Source: G965230065 sp965230065
Lineage (GTDB): Bacteria; Bacteroidota; Bacteroidia; Cytophagales; Cyclobacteriaceae
NCBI GenBank assembly: GCA_965230065.1
Contig: OZ245942.1
Location: forward strand, 124,001-188,000
Direction of reading: 5' to 3'
Length of the DNA: 64,000 nt
The translations under genes were made by a program, and so were the position numbers. Each line of letters begins with the position of its first letter. Position 1 is the stretch's first letter. Of the stretch, positions 1-9,211 are shown piece after piece. The notes beneath the pieces are model-generated. The model was given only the letters and a program-made list of their open reading frames with translations, did no database searches and had not been told where the DNA came from.

Positions 1-2
1 AA

Positions 3-128
3 GCCTATGCCATGACTTTTATTTTACAAGATCAGCTGAAAACCCTGAATGATAAAACCATTGATAAAATTATGAACCGACTTATTCAGGCTTATGAAAA
101 AAACCTGGGAGCTATTATCAGAAAATGA
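3..128 (+). CDS. pheT: phenylalanyl-tRNA synthetase beta subunit, 3' end only
   Basis: An open frame enters from the left edge and ends at TGA 126-128, giving 41 residues. The segment reads AYAMTFILQDQLKTLNDK and ends in NLGAIIRK, which matches the C-terminal anticodon-binding (FDX-ACB) domain of bacterial PheT, where SYALSFxLQD and GAxIR are typical. PheT charges tRNA-Phe as a heterotetramer with PheS. The start lies outside the window. Assignment is from recalled family sequence only, but the motif is distinctive. Confidence 0.85.
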   Translation, partial: AYAMTFILQDQLKTLNDKTIDKIMNRLIQAYEKNLGAIIRK

Positions 129-198
129 CTGCTTGATGATGAAGCGTTTATGTTTCAATAATTAATATAGACAACCTACAACTACTACTTTTTTTTAC

Positions 199-495
199 AT
201 GAATCAGCCCAACCCGTTTTCTGAGCTTTCTTCCCTCGAGCGCCGGATCAACCTGTTGGTAAACCAGTATGCTTCTTTGAAAGAAGAAGTGAAAGCATTG
301 AAAGAAGAAAACAGCAGGCTAAATTCGGTAATAACAGCTAAAGATGAGCAAATTAATAATTTTCAAAAAACGATTAAAATAAGTAACATTGTAAACCATG
401 CAGTAGCAGATCATCAAGATTCTACTGAATTAAAGCGTACTATTAACGAGTATATCAAAGAAATTGATAGATGTATCGCTCATTTGAGCCAGTAA
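199..495 (+). CDS. small coiled-coil protein upstream of zapA
   Basis: This 98-residue protein has no signal peptide. Residues about 10-60 form a heptad-rich helix with many Lys and Glu, including LKEEVKALKEENSRLN, as expected of a coiled coil. It ends 16 bp before zapA and reads in the same direction, so the two are probably cotranscribed. The position and shape suggest a ZapB-like partner that helps ZapA organise the FtsZ ring. That role is inferred from context; no enzyme motif is visible. Confidence 0.75.
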   Translation: MNQPNPFSELSSLERRINLLVNQYASLKEEVKALKEENSRLNSVITAKDEQINNFQKTIKISNIVNHAVADHQDSTELKRTINEYIKEIDRCIAHLSQ

Positions 496-511
496 ATTTG
501 TAAGCTTCAAG

Positions 512-799
512 ATGGAAGAGTTATCAATAAAAATTAAAATAGGCGACCGTGAATATCCGATGAAAGTGGAGCGCAGTGAAGAAGAACGGATCAGGAAGGC
601 CGGACGACAGCTCAATGAGCAGATGAAAAGCTACAGTGAGCAGTTTGGCACTACCGACCGACAGGACCTGTTGGCAATGGTTGCTTTTGATACCTTTGTA
701 GAGCACCTGGATAGCAAAGCCACCTTTACTGGTACGCACGAGCGTTTTGCAGAAAGACTAAGCGCCCTGAACCAAGTAATTGTTCGGGCATTATCTTAA
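512..799 (+). CDS. zapA: cell division protein ZapA
   Basis: The 95-residue product begins MEELSIKIKIGDREYPMKV and continues with an EEERIRKAGRQLNEQM helix, the usual ZapA layout of a small beta N-terminal head followed by a long helix. The DLLAMVAFD segment is also typical. ZapA binds FtsZ and cross-links filaments at midcell. Its place between a coiled-coil gene and rny is familiar in this phylum. Confidence 0.88.
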   Translation: MEELSIKIKIGDREYPMKVERSEEERIRKAGRQLNEQMKSYSEQFGTTDRQDLLAMVAFDTFVEHLDSKATFTGTHERFAERLSALNQVIVRALS

Positions 800-967
800 T
801 GCAAGGATGTGTTATGCAGATCATGTAGTTTTAAATTGTTTGTTCATGTAAAATTCAGCGGGTGCATATCCCCCTGTCATACCTTCTTACTTGTTAATAA
901 TCGCTCATCAGTAGTTAGCTGCTATTAGCATTCAAACTAATAGATAAGTTTAACTAATTTAACCACC
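800..967 (+). other. zapA-rny spacer, possible small RNA location
   Basis: This 168-bp spacer has no open frame with coding character. In many proteobacteria the 6S RNA gene lies just after zapA, which makes the spacer worth a covariance search. By eye I see only short possible pairings (for example GGG near 861 with CCC near 872) and no convincing long closing stem, so no RNA is called. Confidence 0.2.
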
Positions 968-2575
968 ATGAGTGAATTAACATATATCCTGCTCACCGGC
1001 ATATTAGCCCTGGTAGTAGGCCTTATCACCGGAAGATTCCTCGCAGGCAAATCCTACCTGCAAAAAGAAAGTCAAATCAGCAAGAGAGAAGCTGAAATCA
1101 GGGAAAAAGAAGAGAAAATCCAGGAAAAAGCTGATGCCATCGTCAAACAGGCTGAAGTGGATGCCGAAAACATTAAGAAAGAAAAAATGTACGAAGCGAA
1201 AGAAAAATTCTTTCAGCTAAAAGCGGAATTTGAGGAAGAAACCGGTAAAAAAAAGCAAGCTATTCTTAATACCGAAAATAAAATTAAGCAAAGGGAGCAG
1301 TACCTTTCCGAAGAAATTGAAAAACTGAAAAGAAAAGAAAATGATGTAGATGCCCTCAAAGACAACCTGGAAACCCAGCAAGAACTGGTTAGAAAGAAAC
1401 AAGTAGAACTTGACAAGATTAAACAACAGCAAGTTTCTATCCTGGAAAAAGTAGCCAGCCTGAGTGCCGAAGAAGCCAAACAGCAGTTGATCTCTACATT
1501 AGAGGATGAAGCCCGTACAGAGGCTACCTCCCGCATCAAAGACATTATCGAGCAAGCCAGGCTCTCGGCCACTAAAGATGCCAAAAAGATTGTTATCCAA
1601 ACCATACAGCGCACCGCTGCCGAACATGCCGTTGAAAACTGCGTGTCTGTTTTTAACATTGAAAGCGACGAAATTAAAGGGAAGATCATTGGCCGGGAAG
1701 GACGCAACATCCGCGCGCTGGAAGCTGCCACCGGTATTGAACTCATTGTAGACGACACCCCGGAAGCGATCATTATCTCCGGCTTCGATCCGGTACGGCG
1801 TGAAATAGCCCGCCTTTCATTGCACCGCCTTGTGGCTGATGGCCGAATCCACCCTGCCCGCATTGAAGAAGTGGTGGATAAAACCCGAAAAAATATTGAA
1901 GATGAAATCGTAGAAATTGGGGAACGTACAGTGATAGACCTTGGCATTCATGGCCTGCACCCCGAACTCATTAAATTGGTTGGCCGCATGCGTTTCCGCT
2001 CGTCTTATGGGCAAAACCTGCTGCAACACTCCCGGGAAGTAGCCAACCTGGCATCTACCATGGCCTCTGAACTGGGCCTAAACCCCAAACAGGCCAAGCG
2101 GGCCGGGTTACTGCACGATATTGGTAAAGTATATCCTGATGAGCCCGAAGTGCCACACGCCATTTTGGGCATGGAACTGGCCAAAAAATACAACGAAAAT
2201 GCAGACGTTTGCAATGCCATTGGTGCCCACCACGATGAAATAGAAATGACCGCCCTCATTTCTCCCATCGTACAGGCTTGTGATGCTATTTCCGGCTCCC
2301 GCCCCGGTGCCCGTCGCGAAATTGTGGATTCTTATCTTAAGCGCCTAAAAGATTTGGAAGCCCTGGCCCTGGATTTTACCGGCGTGGACAAGTGCTATGC
2401 CATTCAGGCCGGCCGTGAACTGCGTGTATTGGTCAATGCCGAATCGGTATCTGATGAAAAAGCGGGGAATCTGTCTTTTGAGATTTCCAACAAAATTGAA
2501 AAAGAAATGCAATATCCCGGGCAGGTGAAAGTGACTGTAATCCGTGAAATGCGGGCAGTAAGCTTTGCGAAATGA
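968..2575 (+). CDS. rny: ribonuclease Y
   Basis: The 535-residue protein has the full RNase Y layout. An N-terminal membrane anchor (about residues 5-28) is followed by a long charged coiled coil (about 30-200), a KH domain with GKIIGREGRNIRALEAATG (about 235-300), and an HD domain with LLQHSREVANLA and RAGLLHDIGK (about 345-440). RNase Y is the membrane-bound endonuclease that starts mRNA decay. The length is within the usual range of about 510-530. It is followed directly by a strong terminator hairpin. Confidence 0.97.
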   Translation: MSELTYILLTGILALVVGLITGRFLAGKSYLQKESQISKREAEIREKEEKIQEKADAIVKQAEVDAENIKKEKMYEAKEKFFQLKAEFEEETGKKKQAILNTENKIKQREQYLSEEIEKLKRKENDVDALKDNLETQQELVRKKQVELDKIKQQQVSILEKVASLSAEEAKQQLISTLEDEARTEATSRIKDIIEQARLSATKDAKKIVIQTIQRTAAEHAVENCVSVFNIESDEIKGKIIGREGRNIRALEAATGIELIVDDTPEAIIISGFDPVRREIARLSLHRLVADGRIHPARIEEVVDKTRKNIEDEIVEIGERTVIDLGIHGLHPELIKLVGRMRFRSSYGQNLLQHSREVANLASTMASELGLNPKQAKRAGLLHDIGKVYPDEPEVPHAILGMELAKKYNENADVCNAIGAHHDEIEMTALISPIVQACDAISGSRPGARREIVDSYLKRLKDLEALALDFTGVDKCYAIQAGRELRVLVNAESVSDEKAGNLSFEISNKIEKEMQYPGQVKVTVIREMRAVSFAK

Positions 2576-2589
2576 TGGATAAAAAGTAA

Positions 2590-2608
2590 GGCGGCTTGGT
2601 GAGCCGCC
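2590..2608 (+). terminator. terminator after rny
   Basis: GGCGGCT (2590-2596) and AGCCGCC (2602-2608) form a perfect 7-bp GC-rich stem with a 5-nt loop, followed by a T-rich run. It lies 14 bp after the rny stop codon and just before the convergent gene ending at 2663. Confidence 0.8.
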
Positions 2609-2662
2609 CTCCTATTTTATATTTGTAACTAAAAACTATCAACCAAAAACAACAAACAACCA

Positions 2663-3808
2663 CTACCGCCCCACATTCAACTCTTTTCGCATATTGTTAA
2701 TGTAATGCTCCAGGGCATATTCCCAGGTTTCGTCGGCATCCCAGGGTGTGCCCAGGTACACATCGCCGGAATAAATATGCTTGATATAATATTTGTACAC
2801 AGGCGCGTCTTTCGGAATCGTCCTGAGCGTCATTTTAGCCCCATCTTTTTTGATCGTAACATATTCCGTTTCGTCCGCCTCCATGTCATATTCCAGCATT
2901 TTCTTGATATGTTCGCCGGTAGAATGCAAGCGCAACAATACGTACTGATAACCCGCCGTACGCAAGGCATCTTCTTTGGCAGGGTCATAATCAACCAAAC
3001 CGTACTCATATGGATAGGCTTGCAGTACCGCCTCCAGCGAGCGGTTGTCGCGAGGAACAAGTTTATTGGCTTTTTCTACCTCTTTTTCCAGGTTTTTGTT
3101 AGCCAGGCCACCAGGGCGGTTGTCAGGAACTTCCACCTCCTCAAATTTAGGCACAGCCAGTTTATCCAGTTTCAAGTCTGGCGAAAAACCTTCAAAACGC
3201 TTTCCGCTGATCATTTCCTGGGGGCCGGCAAAAAATTCCGGCACATCACTGATCAGATGGTTCTCTTTGGTCAGTCCGCTTTTCGCTACCGCCTTATATG
3301 CTTTATTGAACAGTTTTTCACTGGTTTTCTCTACTTCTTTCCAGGCTTGTTGGCCGTGCGAAATGAAAGTATTTTCTCCATTAAAAGGAGTGATTAGCAT
3401 GGCGTACCGCTCCGAATCTTTATTGCCAATCCGGATCATCACCTGCGATATTATGATGATATTTTTGATTCCCCTTTTCTCCAGCTCTTTGGCAAGGTTT
3501 CTTGAAGCATCAGGCCCTGCTTCTACATCTTCCAGGTTATAATACGCCACAGCATCAATGCCTGCTTCTTTAAAAGTTTTATGCGCTTCCTGCGCCAGCT
3601 TTTTCCAGTCGCCCCGTAATGAAGTACCTCTTTTGGGCAATACGTTCACAAAAGCCACCGATTTGGTAAACAGCAGGTCTTCGGGCAAATCGTTGGTAAA
3701 GTCTAAGAACCGAAGCCCGGCAGGATGCACTACCTCATCGTCCTGGGCGATGGCATCAAAGGCAAAAAACAAAGCAATAAAAAGTGAGAAAATAAGTCTG
3801 GTTTTCAT
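2663..3808 (-). CDS. secreted protein of unknown function
   Basis: This 381-residue protein opens with MKTRLIFSLFIALFFAFDAIA followed by QDDE, a clear type I signal peptide. The mature part starts with a segment that looks like a Rossmann-type alpha/beta domain (SVAFVNVLP, then GIKNIIIISQVMIRIG). It is followed by a charged linker rich in Lys and Glu (about 215-255) and a C-terminal domain ending in ALEHYINNMRKELN. I do not recognise a named family. It is probably periplasmic and is transcribed toward rny. Confidence 0.7.
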   Translation of the reverse strand: MKTRLIFSLFIALFFAFDAIAQDDEVVHPAGLRFLDFTNDLPEDLLFTKSVAFVNVLPKRGTSLRGDWKKLAQEAHKTFKEAGIDAVAYYNLEDVEAGPDASRNLAKELEKRGIKNIIIISQVMIRIGNKDSERYAMLITPFNGENTFISHGQQAWKEVEKTSEKLFNKAYKAVAKSGLTKENHLISDVPEFFAGPQEMISGKRFEGFSPDLKLDKLAVPKFEEVEVPDNRPGGLANKNLEKEVEKANKLVPRDNRSLEAVLQAYPYEYGLVDYDPAKEDALRTAGYQYVLLRLHSTGEHIKKMLEYDMEADETEYVTIKKDGAKMTLRTIPKDAPVYKYYIKHIYSGDVYLGTPWDADETWEYALEHYINNMRKELNVGR

Positions 3809-3973
3809 AATATTTTTCTTTTACTAAAACTGAAAGTCTAACGAACGATCGGGTTGTTTAGCCTACGTGAAATATAATAAATTGAAATAATAAAAAAAGT
3901 TTACCCGCCCGTGGCAAAACAGGGGGTAAACTTACCCACAAAACACTAATCACGCGAGTTGAAATTTTAACTA

Positions 3974-5293
3974 TCAGAATACCACATTGAAACCTACCCT
4001 GGCATTGGCTATTTTGGATTTGGTAGGGATCATGTAGGCAAACACATTATCGGTAACCATGTAGAGTTGAAACCCACCGGTTTTGATGCCCAGCCCTACC
4101 CCGATGTTTCCAAAAGAACGTCCTTGCATAGAATAGGTACCAGTTACATTGAACCACCTGCCCACTTGCTGCTGTATGCCCAGTGCCAAAGCAGCATACG
4201 ATTTACCGCTCATAAAAGCTGTATAAACCGTAGCCGAAGCAGTTGTGTATGGCGTTAGGCTGTAGTAAGCAGACAAATAAGACTGTACAGGAAGGGATGA
4301 TTTGTAAGTAGTAACAGAATCTTCCTGAATTTCAAAAGTACTTTTCAGGGAATCCAACAACTCAGTCTGGTCAAAGCTGAAACCTTCCCCTGCAAACAAG
4401 CTGTCCGACTCGATACCTTTAAAGGTATATTCACCATTGGTGCTGTACGTGCGCAAATCGCTTTTCCAGTTAATAGCCCCCAGGTTGATAATAGAAGCAG
4501 AAAATGACAGTTTATCATCAAACTTATAGGTAGCCCCCAGGTCTACAGCCACCCCATTGTTATCGGTATTGAGCAGGTAATTGTTCACGATGTCGTCACC
4601 ACCCATAGATGTTCCTGAGGTTTGTACTTTAAAATCGGCCAGGGCAGAGATTTCATACAACTCGGCTTCGGTACCGGTGGTCAGCCGCACATCCAAATGC
4701 CGGGTGGCCACATTAGCCATTCCGTACAAAAGTTTAAACCGCGTACCAACTACCAGTTTATCATCTAAAAAAGAACGGTTGTAGCCTAAGCCAAATTCAT
4801 GATACTGGGTGGCATGTACATTATATCCGTCTAATGAGATGGTTTCGCCGGGCGTATTCCCTTCGGCCAATAGTTTGAACAGCCCTTCCCCATAGCCCAT
4901 GCGGCCAAATACATGCTCGGTGGCATTCAGGGAAAAGCGGTTTTTTCCTATTTTTAAACTTAAGGCGAAGGCATCAAATGAGAAACTTGTAAAAGCGTTG
5001 TCTTTACCATTGAGCTTCAAATTATTGTATATTTCCCCGTAATCAAGAAAACGTTCCCCACCTTCTTCCTGTATATTGGCCGTGATGAGCTGGTCGTAGG
5101 TAAACCCTGTATTCCTCACACTGGCATGTATGGAAGAAAGAATGGTAATGCTACCCCGCGTTCTAGCCCTGAAGGCCGGATTGGTATGTGTAGACTGGAA
5201 CACATCTTTCATCAGGTGCATGGTGAGCTCCTGTTGTGCCCATGACGCATGGAACCCGGCACAAAAAACAATGATTGTCAATAAATACTTCAT
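3974..5293 (-). CDS. DUF5723 family outer-membrane protein
   Basis: The 439-residue product has a signal peptide (MKYLLTIIVFCAGFHASWAQ) and a segment FQSTHTNPAFRARTRGSI that matches the conserved N-terminal TNPAF feature of DUF5723 proteins. The rest alternates short beta strands with aromatic ends, and the chain ends in ARVGFNVVF with a terminal Phe, as expected of an outer-membrane beta barrel. It lies 16 bp downstream of the lipoprotein gene at 5310-6926, so the two are probably an operon and may work together at the outer membrane. The function of the family is not known to me. Confidence 0.82.
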   Translation of the reverse strand: MKYLLTIIVFCAGFHASWAQQELTMHLMKDVFQSTHTNPAFRARTRGSITILSSIHASVRNTGFTYDQLITANIQEEGGERFLDYGEIYNNLKLNGKDNAFTSFSFDAFALSLKIGKNRFSLNATEHVFGRMGYGEGLFKLLAEGNTPGETISLDGYNVHATQYHEFGLGYNRSFLDDKLVVGTRFKLLYGMANVATRHLDVRLTTGTEAELYEISALADFKVQTSGTSMGGDDIVNNYLLNTDNNGVAVDLGATYKFDDKLSFSASIINLGAINWKSDLRTYSTNGEYTFKGIESDSLFAGEGFSFDQTELLDSLKSTFEIQEDSVTTYKSSLPVQSYLSAYYSLTPYTTASATVYTAFMSGKSYAALALGIQQQVGRWFNVTGTYSMQGRSFGNIGVGLGIKTGGFQLYMVTDNVFAYMIPTKSKIANARVGFNVVF

Positions 5294-5309
5294 GAGTTAT
5301 CCTAATATT

Positions 5310-6926
5310 TTAAAAGTTAAGGGATGCTTTCACCTGCATGGCAATGTCAATTTGCAGATCATAAAAAGAGTAAAGCTTAACGTTATTATCATCATCGCTC
5401 ACACTGTTGAGGTTAGCGGCAATGAGCAGGTAGCCTGCCTGCTGCACCAATTCAAATTGCTCGCTGCTGATAATGCCCGTGATGGGGGGATTGGTAACAG
5501 AAGGCGTGGTTTCTCCGGTTGCCACATTGATAATAGTAGCCGGTTTTAGTAAGTTTTCGGCTGTTGGGAATAAACTTACAGGTGCACCGCTACCGTCTGT
5601 GATGATCTGCTGGTTTTGGTCCAGGAAAAATATTTGCAGGTTGGCGGCTACCGGGAATGAGTTTTCGGTATTAATCAGCATTTTCAGCTCTTCTATATCT
5701 TCAATTTCACCAAAGTCAACTGCCAGCGTATCGGTAAGCAAAAGGTCAAAACTTCCCTCCAAGGGTATTTCCATTTCCACATCTACATCCACACGGCTTG
5801 TGTCGGTAATGAAATCGGTACCTCCAAGTTCGCTACCTGCCCTGAAACCCAGGGCATAGTAAATTCGCTCGGGAATGCTGGCAAAAGCCTGGTTGATATT
5901 TGAATTTTCCCCGTTGATTTGATAATTCAAAGTGGCAGGGGGGGCTGTTCGGTTTTCGGGATAAGGAAATGTGTAATTTTCATGGAAAAAGTCCCCTTCC
6001 CCTTTATCTTCCAGCCGGATGACACCATTTTTATTTTCCACAATGATGTTGCTAAAATCAGCCACAGCCGGAACCCCAAAAGAGTTGGAGAAATTAAGGG
6101 TAACCTGAGGTTTCAGGGCAATATTTCCCGAAGCTACGTTGTTCAGCAAAGGGATTTCCAGTTCTTCGGGTGCTATCGGAATCTGAAACTCTTCAAAATT
6201 TCCTTCCAAATAAGAAAAGTCCATGCCGCTCACTTCAAAATCAAGGCGTAATTCATCCCCACTATTGATAGGCGCGCCTGACCCTGTAATGCGTAGCTCA
6301 AGGCTGTAAGAAACATGGTTTGCTTCCGGCTCAATGGTATATCCGGTGAGGTCTACCGTTCTGTTTTCCCTATCAAAACCTGAGTTATCCAGGGCAAATG
6401 ACAGCTCCAGAATCTCCCCATCAGGAGACTGAATATCCGGGAAACTGAGGGTAGCCGCTACTTCATGTTGATAAGTAGAATTCACACCAAGGCTTAAATT
6501 GCCTGCCTTACAGCCGATTTCCGAAATCAGGTGCCCAATAAAATCAAAAGGAATGGTTTCATTGAAAGTAACGGGTGGAGATGCTATGGAAAAAGAGGGA
6601 ATGGGAGCAACAAAAGAAAAGCTTTTATCATAATATTGATCCGGAAAGCCCTGAAAATAATTGCTCAGAGGTTCGGAAGCAAAATGGGTATTGTAAAAAA
6701 TGCTGTACGAATTATCTCCATTTTCCTGAAGTAATCCTCCTTCTTCCATATCAATCACTTCTGAAAGTGATACATTGGATGAAAGTAAAGGCAATGACAA
6801 CTTGGGTGAAGGAGTGAGCGAATCGAGTTCATTCAACGATTCGTCAGGTAAACAACCCGAGATTAAAAAAAGAGTTACCGCAAGACCAAGCCCTTGCCGG
6901 AACCCACTGAGTAGAGCTGCATTCAT
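5310..6926 (-). CDS. surface or periplasmic lipoprotein, unknown function
   Basis: The protein has 538 residues and starts with a hydrophobic leader ending in the lipobox LISGC (Cys about residue 25), so it should be lipid-anchored. The body is beta-rich and acidic, with repeated strand-turn patterns and no visible catalytic motif. It is the first gene of a two-gene operon with the DUF5723 barrel. The start at 6926 is supported by the leader that follows it. A role as a partner of the barrel is inferred from adjacency only. Confidence 0.75.
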   Translation of the reverse strand: MNAALLSGFRQGLGLAVTLFLISGCLPDESLNELDSLTPSPKLSLPLLSSNVSLSEVIDMEEGGLLQENGDNSYSIFYNTHFASEPLSNYFQGFPDQYYDKSFSFVAPIPSFSIASPPVTFNETIPFDFIGHLISEIGCKAGNLSLGVNSTYQHEVAATLSFPDIQSPDGEILELSFALDNSGFDRENRTVDLTGYTIEPEANHVSYSLELRITGSGAPINSGDELRLDFEVSGMDFSYLEGNFEEFQIPIAPEELEIPLLNNVASGNIALKPQVTLNFSNSFGVPAVADFSNIIVENKNGVIRLEDKGEGDFFHENYTFPYPENRTAPPATLNYQINGENSNINQAFASIPERIYYALGFRAGSELGGTDFITDTSRVDVDVEMEIPLEGSFDLLLTDTLAVDFGEIEDIEELKMLINTENSFPVAANLQIFFLDQNQQIITDGSGAPVSLFPTAENLLKPATIINVATGETTPSVTNPPITGIISSEQFELVQQAGYLLIAANLNSVSDDDNNVKLYSFYDLQIDIAMQVKASLNF

Positions 6927-7257
6927 TTGGCTTAAATTGTAATTAATTATTAATTTATTTCACTAATATTTTATTAGTGCAATTTTTAATAAAAAAAATT
7001 AAATTAAAACCTGAAATGTTTGGATTGGATACTCGAGTGATATTATGCTGGCTTTCTTCACAAACTCTGGGTGTGATACCTAAAGTACTAGCAATGCATC
7101 AGGGTGTTTTTTAATGTAAGTACAAGATGGAGAAACTACTGCAGATAATATAAATTAATCAAGATTATTGCAACGATAATTATCATAATATTGCATTTAT
7201 TCAATATACGCAATGTGCAAAAAATTCCATTGCTAGCTTGTTGTATTCTTTCAACCG
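6927..7257. other. AT-rich spacer without genes
   Basis: About 330 bp of very AT-rich sequence lies between the lipoprotein operon start and the ABC-ATPase relic. It must hold the operon's promoter, but I could not pick a convincing one. No open frame or hairpin stands out. Confidence 0.4.
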
Positions 7258-7473
7258 ATGATAACGTTATTAAATATTTTAAAAAATTTTGGAGGTAAGA
7301 CGGGTATAGAAAAGGAATCTTTTTTTGTAAAAAAAGAAGAGGTATTTGTATTATCGGGCAGGAGTAGGTGTAGCCTGGCCTCAGCTCCTCCTATCGTATT
7401 GCTGGATAGACCTTTCGGAGCACTGGGCTATATCACCAAGGGAAAAACCCAAAGAGCTGATGTTTGTAGCTAA
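7258..7473 (+). pseudogene. relic of an ABC-transporter ATP-binding protein (internal deletion)
   Basis: The 71-residue frame reads like two ends of an ABC ATPase joined together. It starts MITLLNILKNFGGKTG, then EEVFVLSGRSRCS (compare the Walker A lead-in EIFVLLGPSGCGKT). It then jumps directly to LASAPPIVLLDRPFGALGYITKGKTQ, split here as LASAPPIVLLDRPFGALG then YITKGKTQ, which matches the Walker B region ALAxxPPIVLLDEPFGALDPITR of osmoprotectant-type transporters. The segment between Walker A and the signature motif is gone, and the catalytic Glu after Walker B is Arg. It cannot be a working ATPase. Downstream sequence up to about 7560 is out of frame and probably more of the same relic. 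Confidence 0.7.
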
Positions 7474-7563
7474 AGCAATAGCCGGAAATGGTCAAGAGAC
7501 GCCTTATTTTATCCGGGAGATCATTTTTCTGCTTTTTATGAAGTAAAAGAAAAGTGGAAATAA

Positions 7564-8289
7564 TCAGGAACCATTAATACAGTTCCCTGTCTCAATGAGT
7601 CCGTTTAATGTAAACTCACAACTCTCCACGATATTACTATCATGCAAAGCCCGGTCTTTGACCTGCATCCTGAGCTTGAGGGTGTCGTTCCTGAACAAGG
7701 CCATGTAGGCACTGGAAGGCATTTTATATTCAATAATTCCCTCTAAAGGCCCTTCTACGCTAAAGTTTTCTTTCAAACGGGGAAAACGGCCCGACAAAGG
7801 CTTTACACAAAGTTCTTCCCTAAAATCAAACACTTCAAACTGCCCGTTTTCTTTCGTCATCAACTCTACGACAAAATTATCCTGATTTTCATTGATCTCT
7901 ACATACAGCGTATCGTTGATGGTATCTTGTCCGAATGTAAAGAAGAACTGATAATCTACACAGTTAAATTCAGGAGGTAGCCCCGGGCAGTTGGTATTAT
8001 CAAAACGCTCACTGAAACGACAAGGATCATTATTGGGCTTAAACTGGAAAAAAAATGCATTATACGGTGGCTCGTTTTCATCACCACTCAACCCCAGGTC
8101 ACCATCCCCATCCTGAAAGTTCACCCTTGCGATAAGCGTATCAAAACCTGTTGCACCCTGTTTGAAATCTACACTTCGAAATTCAATACTGGGAACTACA
8201 GGAAACTCAGGGGCCTCGTAGCAACTGCCCATCCAAACCGTAACGATAAATGCAAAAAACACAGGAAAAAGCGACTTATACACTTTCAT
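7564..8289 (-). CDS. lipoprotein with DGDGD motif, paralogue 1
   Basis: The 241-residue product starts MKVYKSLFPVFFAFIVTVWMGSC, a lipoprotein signal with a lipobox ending in Cys23. A segment FQDGDGDLGLSGDENEPPYN resembles an Asp-rich calcium-binding loop. It is clearly related along its length to the next gene (8443-9144): shared stretches include YEAPEF/YQAPEF, VVPSI, FDTLI and LKLRM, followed by a shared KDRALHDSNIVES. The pair arose by tandem duplication. The function is unknown. Confidence 0.8.
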   Translation of the reverse strand: MKVYKSLFPVFFAFIVTVWMGSCYEAPEFPVVPSIEFRSVDFKQGATGFDTLIARVNFQDGDGDLGLSGDENEPPYNAFFFQFKPNNDPCRFSERFDNTNCPGLPPEFNCVDYQFFFTFGQDTINDTLYVEINENQDNFVVELMTKENGQFEVFDFREELCVKPLSGRFPRLKENFSVEGPLEGIIEYKMPSSAYMALFRNDTLKLRMQVKDRALHDSNIVESCEFTLNGLIETGNCINGS

Positions 8290-8442
8290 CAGACTTTCAT
8301 ACTTTTAATGAGAACTTTTCTTATACTTCAACGGTGAAATTCATATACCGATACGTGCAAATATTACCCCATCATGTAAAAAAGAGAAATTTTTCTGCTT
8401 TTGACAAAATATCGGAAGAAATGATGCGGAAAAAACGAGTTA

Positions 8443-9144
8443 TCATTCCATTTCCAGCAAATCGTTCAACGTAAACGCCTCACTTTCCACAATATTACTA
8501 TCATGCAACGCCCGGTCTTTGATGTACATCCTGAGCTTGAGGGTATCATTGCGAAAAAGTGAAAAATAAGCAGAAGATGGTGCTTTGAATTCAATAACTC
8601 CTTCCAGCGGCCCTGCTGCATTAAAATTATCTCTTAAACGAGGAAACCGGCCTGATAAAGATGCTACACAAAGTTCTTTCCTCAAATCAAATACCTCAAA
8701 CTGTCCATTTTCTTTGGTCATGATATCGAGGATAAAGTTATTCTGGTTTTCATTGCGCTTCACAAACAAAGTATCATTCACCAGTTCTTCGTCAATCCGG
8801 ATAGGTCGTGACTCATAATTCACACAGTTAAAGTCAGCAGGAAGCCCCGGGCAATCGGCCGTATTGAAACGGTCACTAAAACGGCAAGGCTCACCGGTTG
8901 ACAAGTTCGGTTGAAATTCATAATCATGATAGGGCGGGTCGGTCTCCCTCCCGCTCAGCCCCAGGTCACCATCCCCATCCTGAAATTTCACCCTTACGAT
9001 GAGGGTATCAAAGATTTCCCCTCGCTTAAAATCTACACTTTCAAGTGAAATACTGGGCACTACCGCAAACTCGGGGGCCTGGTAACAACCACCCAGGCAA
9101 AGCGTAAGCATACCTATGAAAAGAAGTGATATGTGTACTTTCAT
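8443..9144 (-). CDS. lipoprotein with DGDGD motif, paralogue 2
   Basis: I place the start at ATG 9144, giving 233 residues. That start yields a proper leader, MKVHISLLFIGMLTLCLGGC, with a lipobox. A longer reading from 9255 would overlap the divergent gene and bury the signal peptide. The FQDGDGDLGLSGRETDPPY segment and the C-terminal KDRALHDSNIVES match the neighbour at 7564-8289. Both genes end close to a divergently transcribed LuxE-like gene. Confidence 0.8.
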   Translation of the reverse strand: MKVHISLLFIGMLTLCLGGCYQAPEFAVVPSISLESVDFKRGEIFDTLIVRVKFQDGDGDLGLSGRETDPPYHDYEFQPNLSTGEPCRFSDRFNTADCPGLPADFNCVNYESRPIRIDEELVNDTLFVKRNENQNNFILDIMTKENGQFEVFDLRKELCVASLSGRFPRLRDNFNAAGPLEGVIEFKAPSSAYFSLFRNDTLKLRMYIKDRALHDSNIVESEAFTLNDLLEME

Positions 9145-9211
9145 CGGCCACTCATGTTTTAATAAAAACTTTTCATAACCTTGTAACGATAAAAAGTTGA
9201 TACTGGTACAC

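Noticed and set aside
1213..1947. Long open frame antisense to rny
   Set aside because: It is a codon-bias shadow of the RNase Y coiled coil and KH regions, rich in Ser, Leu and Phe, with no recognisable domain.
7346..7546. 66-residue frame overlapping the ABC-ATPase relic
   Set aside because: It is another reading frame over the same decayed sequence; only the +1 frame shows ATPase motifs.
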